In this document: piece by piece, positions 55,101 through 61,700 of the stretch
Numbering within the stretch: position 1 is the first letter of the stretch
Layout: each line of letters begins with the position of its first letter
Source of the DNA: Mesocentrotus franciscanus
Lineage: Eukaryota > Echinodermata > Echinoidea > Camarodonta > Strongylocentrotidae
Assembly (NCBI GenBank): GCA_037976565.1
Contig: CP137679.1
Location: forward strand, 30,076,534-30,140,533
DNA: 64,000 nt
Direction: 5' to 3'
Program-made: the position numbers and the translations under genes
The notes under the pieces: generated by a model
Database searches by the model: none
The model's input: only the letters and a program-made list of their open reading frames with translations
What the model was told of the DNA's origin: nothing

Positions 55101-58100
55101 TGGTGTAATATCGAAGCCCTTCGCACTTCAAAATGATCAAGAAGTGCCTCAAAAAAGTAAAAATCTTTGAGTGACCGGTTTTACCATACTTGTTTTTCCT
55201 AATAGACTGTAGTGTTATGAAAACTGTTAGGAAAACGCAAAATTTGATTTCGATTTCCAATCATAAATATCTTGATAATCAGACAGGCGATCGGCTTGTA
55301 AAAGTCATGGGGTTCCTGACTGACCTAAAGGTTTATAATTATGATTGCAGCATGAGCTAAATCCATGATTTTGTTTCAGAATCTGAGACAAAGTTACCGG
55401 ATTCCTTTAAAGGTACTATGTCCCATTTGCAGGCCAAAAAAAATGAAAAGGTTAAATTCCAACGGCATTTGAAAGACAATACTAATTTAGAACTTCCCTA
55501 AAAAATAGGGGGCTTGAAAATGTCTTTAAGTGGGAAAATAACGACTATTAGTTGTCGAATCGACTTAGGAGCTATAGAGCCAGTAAGTAATAGTCTGATT
55601 TTTCAGACCATTGTACCGAATGGTCGTACGTTTTATGCTGCGCAAAGATTCAATCAGTTTAATTTTGGCCATTACAAGAAGTGGGTTATTGATGTAGACA
55701 AATGCTCATGTACCCTTTACAGCTCATTTTATGTATGTTATTACCAAAGATGAAAAAGCCAGTCAGTCACTCAATAGTGTCTGACAGTGAAGTCTAGCAA
55801 GTAAACGGGTTTCCTTGCATAATTTGAATATTAGGACACTGCTAAGGTTTACATTTCCCAGATAGGACATACATGACATATTCATAATTCCTGCAAAGTT
55901 CTACAGAATTTGATGTTGGCTGCAAAAGGGACATAGTATTTTTAAGTTGTTAACTGTATGTTGCTCAGCAAATAAGATTGATCTACATTTGGGAAGCAAT
56001 ACATGCAAGCTTATCAAATGGGACTGAGCAAAGTGCAATCACCCGATACTAATCTGAGTGGCAAGACAATACTGTAGGCCAAAATGTACCTGCAAGGAAT
56101 TCCGATATTTGACCTGCATTCACCAAAGGCAAGCAGTAATTGCATGGAACTTGCAAGGCTAATGCATGTGACCTACAAGTGAAGCCTGTGTCTCTGTGTA
56201 TACTACTTACAGCTGAGAGCGTACTAAGGTGTGTGTTTCCATGTCTGGCTACACAGTAGGGGTACATTTGTTATGTAAATTTAATTGCAGATGTTTTGAA
56301 AGTATGTAAAGTCAAATAGGATGACAATACTTTTGCCATTGGCCAACGATTCAAAACACAAGTCAGTCCAGAGAGGATGGGCTTACAGATTTGTTATCTC
56401 GACAGAATGAAAAACACAAAAATTTACCTAATTTCAAAGTTTGGAATTCCCTGCAGTAACAGATGGTTTGGATAAGGTAGAACATGTGTTTGGTAAGTTT
56501 GCATGAAATGCCCATCATGAAAATATTCAACAATTCATCATCAAATTATGAGAATCCTCTCATTATTTTTAAAAGAATGGAGGAATGTATCTTGCTTAAT
56601 CTACTTGGAAACATCACTTGTGGCAAGCATTCAGTGTAGAAGAAAAAAGAAAAAAAGATGTGAAATAAATGATTTCCGGTACTGCAATTGAATCCTATAA
56701 TATATCACTGTCCCGAGCATGAACTTTTGTGCCATCCCCCTGGAACCATTACAACTATCCGCTCATTTTTCTCCTACATCTCAAGTGTAATTAAGATTTG
56801 AAGATGAATGAGTTTCATCAAAGGATCTCCTGTGAACGAACCTGCTTTTTCAAAATGTTAAAGAGCATTCACTTCGAATGATAAGCCAGTATCCTTGTTC
56901 AGATTATAAGCAACGTACAGGTCTTCTAGAACATTCAAAACCTATTTATTTTTATTTATTTATTTCCTTTTTCTTTTTTATTTAGGGGGGGGGGGTGGTA
57001 GGTAAAACACTTTCCAGAGCTCTTTTGGAGCTCCTGTATAGAGCTCTACGTAAAAACCTGTGACCTTTCGTGGCATAAACTTTCACAATTTTGTTAAAGG
57101 TAGAGGTGTTGTGGACGAGTGGATATGTCACCGGACTGTGGATCACAAGGTCCGCGGTTCAAGGTCCGCGGTTCAAGTCCCACCGCGGCACTAATGTCCT
57201 TTGGCAAGACATTGATCTACATTTGCCACTCTCCACCCAGGTGTTAAATGGGTACCCGGTAGGATTCGAAAGCTAATGTGCTTAGATTAGCAAGTGTGCG
57301 CTTGTAAAAATGACGCCTGGCTGGAATGCTCCCCAGGGAGTGGAGAATGTGCATACATTGTGTGCGGGTAAGCTTGAATCCGATGACCGGGGTAATAATA
57401 TATATATCTGTAAAGCGCTTTGAGAGGGAAGGTTTCCAATTCTCAACCATCATTCCTTGCTCAGACTGCCTGCATCCCATCAATATTTTCCATCTCAACA
57501 CACCTCAACTAGCTATTATTATTATATTATTAAAGGTGAATGATTTTCAAGGCATTTTTTGTTGTTGTGAATTTCAATACTTCTGCGTGTTCTTGCAAAA
57601 TTCTCAAACATTTCATGGGATCCTGTGGATTCTTTCAGCACCTGCCAGATCAACATTTGGCAGAGATAAGCAAAAGTTCGGCCGGAGTTTGAAAAACAAC
57701 ACTTGAACACTCCATAGGTGGGTTTTTTTTTAATGGATTTTTCATTTTGGTTATGGGTAGTTTCTTACAACTTCCAACAAAACACTGAAAAAATGAGAAA
57801 AACCCAGGTTTTTCCCTTGCAGTGTAAATGCCCCTCATGGACATGTAAGATGTGTGTGGTCACAACAGATGGTGTGTACTTTGCTACAGTCAAATAAATA
57901 GGCCCATTGACACATGAGGCTGAACTTGCACAAGGTCTTTCCCATGTAAACAAAGTCATTCCAGCCTCTAACTTCTGGTCATATTCAAATTAATGTCTCA
58001 AACATAACAGATCAAAGCAAGAATTAGTTCACTTACTATAAAGATGATGACGCTTAAAGCTGTGGGCCATGTCGGCCTACTAAACAATAAGTCAACTCAA

Positions 58101-58697
58101 ATGATACTTTCAATGTCTATTTATGAATTGCTATCACAACCTTTACTCCAGGCTGTATTTTGTCACAGAAATAGGGTTTTAAGGTTAAGGTTGCTATTTG
58201 GTTTTAAATTTATATTTGATCATTATGTATAGTGCTGGGTCCACGCTTCCATGGTTGAAGTTAGAATTTCTGTTATTGTTATCTTCTGGTTGAACCATTG
58301 AAAAAGTAATATTTTGACCCAGAAATGTTGATGTACCTGTATAATGTATTTATATGTTGTTTTTTCTAACAGAAGTGCTTTTTTAAAAAATCCTGAGATG
58401 TTTCAGAGGGTTCCAAAGCTAAACTACTCACTACTTTCACATATCTTTTCAACAGACTTACCAAGTCCTCAGAGATCGTTATTTTTATTGTTTGTTAATT
58501 GTTGAATCAGTAATGATTTGGATGTTAATCACAACTTGAAAATTTCTGGGTTTTTTTCCAGACAAGTCCCTGCCATTCCATCTTTCAATTTTCATGACTC
58601 ATTTATTTACGTAATTATTAAAAACTAGGCCTCTGCGCCGCCATCCACTATAGATAGAAATGATTACATTACATGCACCTCAGCTCAACAGGTAGCT

Positions 58698-58738
<41 letters not shown>

Positions 58739-61700
58739 TGAACAATCTATCTGTATATGTACATGTATAAGGTGTCTGTAATTGGGCATCCATTGTAGGG
58801 AAGGTTTCTAATTCTCAACCATCATTCCTTGCTCAGACTTCCTGCATCCTATCAATATTTTCCATCTCAACACACCTCAAGAATATCTTTATCTTTGGTT
58901 TCATTTTCCGACTCCCCTTCCTCCTTGGACCGAGATATCCCCGTCTGATTTGTGAGTCAAGTTTCCTCTCGGAGAGAGGGAGATGCAACAGAGTCTTGGC
59001 TCACTTCCTGTCATTGTAGCTCATCACACAGCCTCAGGCCTGTTCCTCCTGCTAACAACCTGTCAAGTCACTCCTCTCTCCTGAGTGGAGCGCAACTCCA
59101 GATACATGTAACTTACAGCCATCTTTGGCATTGCATAACATTAAGTTGACCTTCACTTTGCAATGTGCATACAGGTACCTTGCAGATCAGGTAGTGGGCA
59201 CAAATATAGTATGAACTATGAAAGTGCGCGTGAAAGAATGACACAGGAGGAAAATTATTGTGTAAACTGGGTTTTTCATCAACAAACACAAGGCACAGTG
59301 GGAACAGCCCACAGGCGATAGGGGCTGGAGAGAAAGTTCACGCATCGGGCAGCCCCATGACAAACATATGGTATGAAAAATGTACCTCACACCTTTTATT
59401 CGGCTGCCAAAAAACCCACCTCTTTCCACTCCATAAAACAATACAAGACAAAAGAAAAAATAACGGTCACTACGCTTTTCTTTTCCTGTTAGATTTCCAC
59501 TCACTTTGCGGCTCTTGAAAACATAAGACTCGGTTCATAATTGAATTTGGGGCCACATTACTTCAGTACATTCAACTTTCGGTCTGGAATTAACAGAAAG
59601 CTTGCTTTGTGCAACAAAATACATGTAAATGTACATGTGGCTTTGCAAAATTACAAAATATTAGTCTTGATTAACATGTTTAACACTGGTAGTCTGGTAT
59701 AGATTAATCTTGCACTGAAAAAAAAAAATAAATAAATAATATTGAACAAGTTGAAGTATTTGGTATACATTTGCATCTATCCAAGGATAAATACAATGTA
59801 GCACAGGGAGATTATGTATGGTATTATACATGTATATGAAGAGTTATTACAGAGGTATAAGACTCAATGCTTGCTTACTGATCCACCATGTGTACTTCAA
59901 GTATACATGCATGTACAGCACACATGTACTTCTGAATAAATCAAGACTAACCAGGGCACCACAATAGGGTACATGTATACGTAGTACGAGCAGTATTATC
60001 TTCATGCTGTGCATAGTATGTCATGTGTTGTACCATGTGACTAGATGGACAGAAATAAAAGATATCAGACATTCCTTTGATTTTGAGAGCTCCATCTCTA
60101 GCTCCCTCTCTATCTCCATGCTTCTTCCATGAACACCCTTGCCTCTACCCTTGCCTCCTATGCTAATATGGTAGCTGTCTTTTCTTTTTGTTTGATTGGA
60201 AAGGATCCACATGCTTTGTAACTCTCCTTTTATGTAAGGCAGTAACTACATTTTAACTGTATATGCATTGCAATAGTAGGCATTTGTAGGCCTAATATGT
60301 AATATGTATGTGATAATGTAAGTTCTTCTTCTTCTTCTTCCAGTGCAAGTACAGTCCTCTACATGTACAAATGTAGGTAGAGTATTTTCGTACTGTTGTG
60401 CAGTGCTGTGAACTAGTGTGCCATGCTGCATTGTGTGAGCGCCCCAAGTAGAGGTCCTAAACGGTTTTATAATTGAGTAGTAAAAAGTGCCCGTTGTGCA
60501 AGTAAAAATAGCTTCTTCTCGAACTAGTTCTGACGCAGTGTTACCCCAACCAGTAGACAGAATTAACCGTCTGGTATGGGTCATTCTTTAATAAAACTGA
60601 CATTTGTTGACATTCCCCATACACAGACGGTAACCAATACGGCTCGCAGCGGGGGGAGAGATTGAGCCGATTGTGCAGCACTTGTTACCCGAAACTTTCT
60701 CCCACGATTTTCCTTATTTAGATCTAATTTTCTGATTTATAAATCAGATACAAAAATACTATGTATTTTTTCTCCTATGTACAGTTCTCAAAGTTTTATT
60801 ACCTATTTCAAATGCAAAATTTACGGACTTACATATATGAGTTATCCATTTTTATCTCAGAACCAAGGAAACGGTACGTTCATGCATTCGAACTGGTAAT
60901 CTATGACATGACCCGCCCGATATATTTCGGGTCAACCGACCAAAACAAGCCCAATGGCCAATCAGAGCACGTGTTTGATATTGGACTTATGAATATTCAA
61001 ACATCACCGGCTCAAGCCGGGCTGACTCATACGTAGCTATTGGACGTTCGAAAAGAAAAAATGAATATTCATCAACTCAAACCAAGATGGCTGACAACAA
61101 ATCATGTTGACTACAAGACTTTCTCGGATTAATCATTAATTTAGGATCTAAATGAGCAAGCTATCGTAAGTCAAGTATATATTTCCGTGTTATTTATTAT
61201 TTGTTATAATATTCAGTGTAATATTGCAGCCAAAATGAATATGTGAAGACGTAAAGTGAAAAACTCGTTGCATATCTCATTCATCGCGGTCCGCCGAACC
61301 GAACCATTCGTTCCGCACACTACCCCATACGCCGTACTTCAGTCTATGTATAGAGGCGGTCAGAGGAGCCAGATGCAATCTCAGCGGAACAACCGTCGAT
61401 ATCAGAGACTGAAGCTTTCGGTCTACCCAACCAGCTGCCTCTTATACTGTTCCAGAGAAGAAGCTGCTGTCACAGTGGTAGGGAGCTGGTTCCATAAGCA
61501 GTTGTATGAATGTAATAATGTTAAGCGCATAGATGATTGTCATCGATGGTTATTATGCGCTTTATAAATCACAACTATTATTATTATTAGCAGTAAGATT
61601 GCACAAGACCTCAAAGAAAAATATTGTCTGTTCAGTGCAAGAAGGGTATTAAATCTGTGTTAAAGTACTGTATGAATATGAGTTCAATATAATGCCCTTG

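Noticed and set aside
57105..57192. tRNA gene
   Set aside because: A and B boxes are recognisable but the B-box region is duplicated, a clean cloverleaf cannot be drawn, and the sequence continues into a SINE body with ATT tail and target duplications.
61256..61567. 103-codon frame resembling a small basic protein
   Set aside because: Ends inside SINE-derived sequence; no known motif or splice support.
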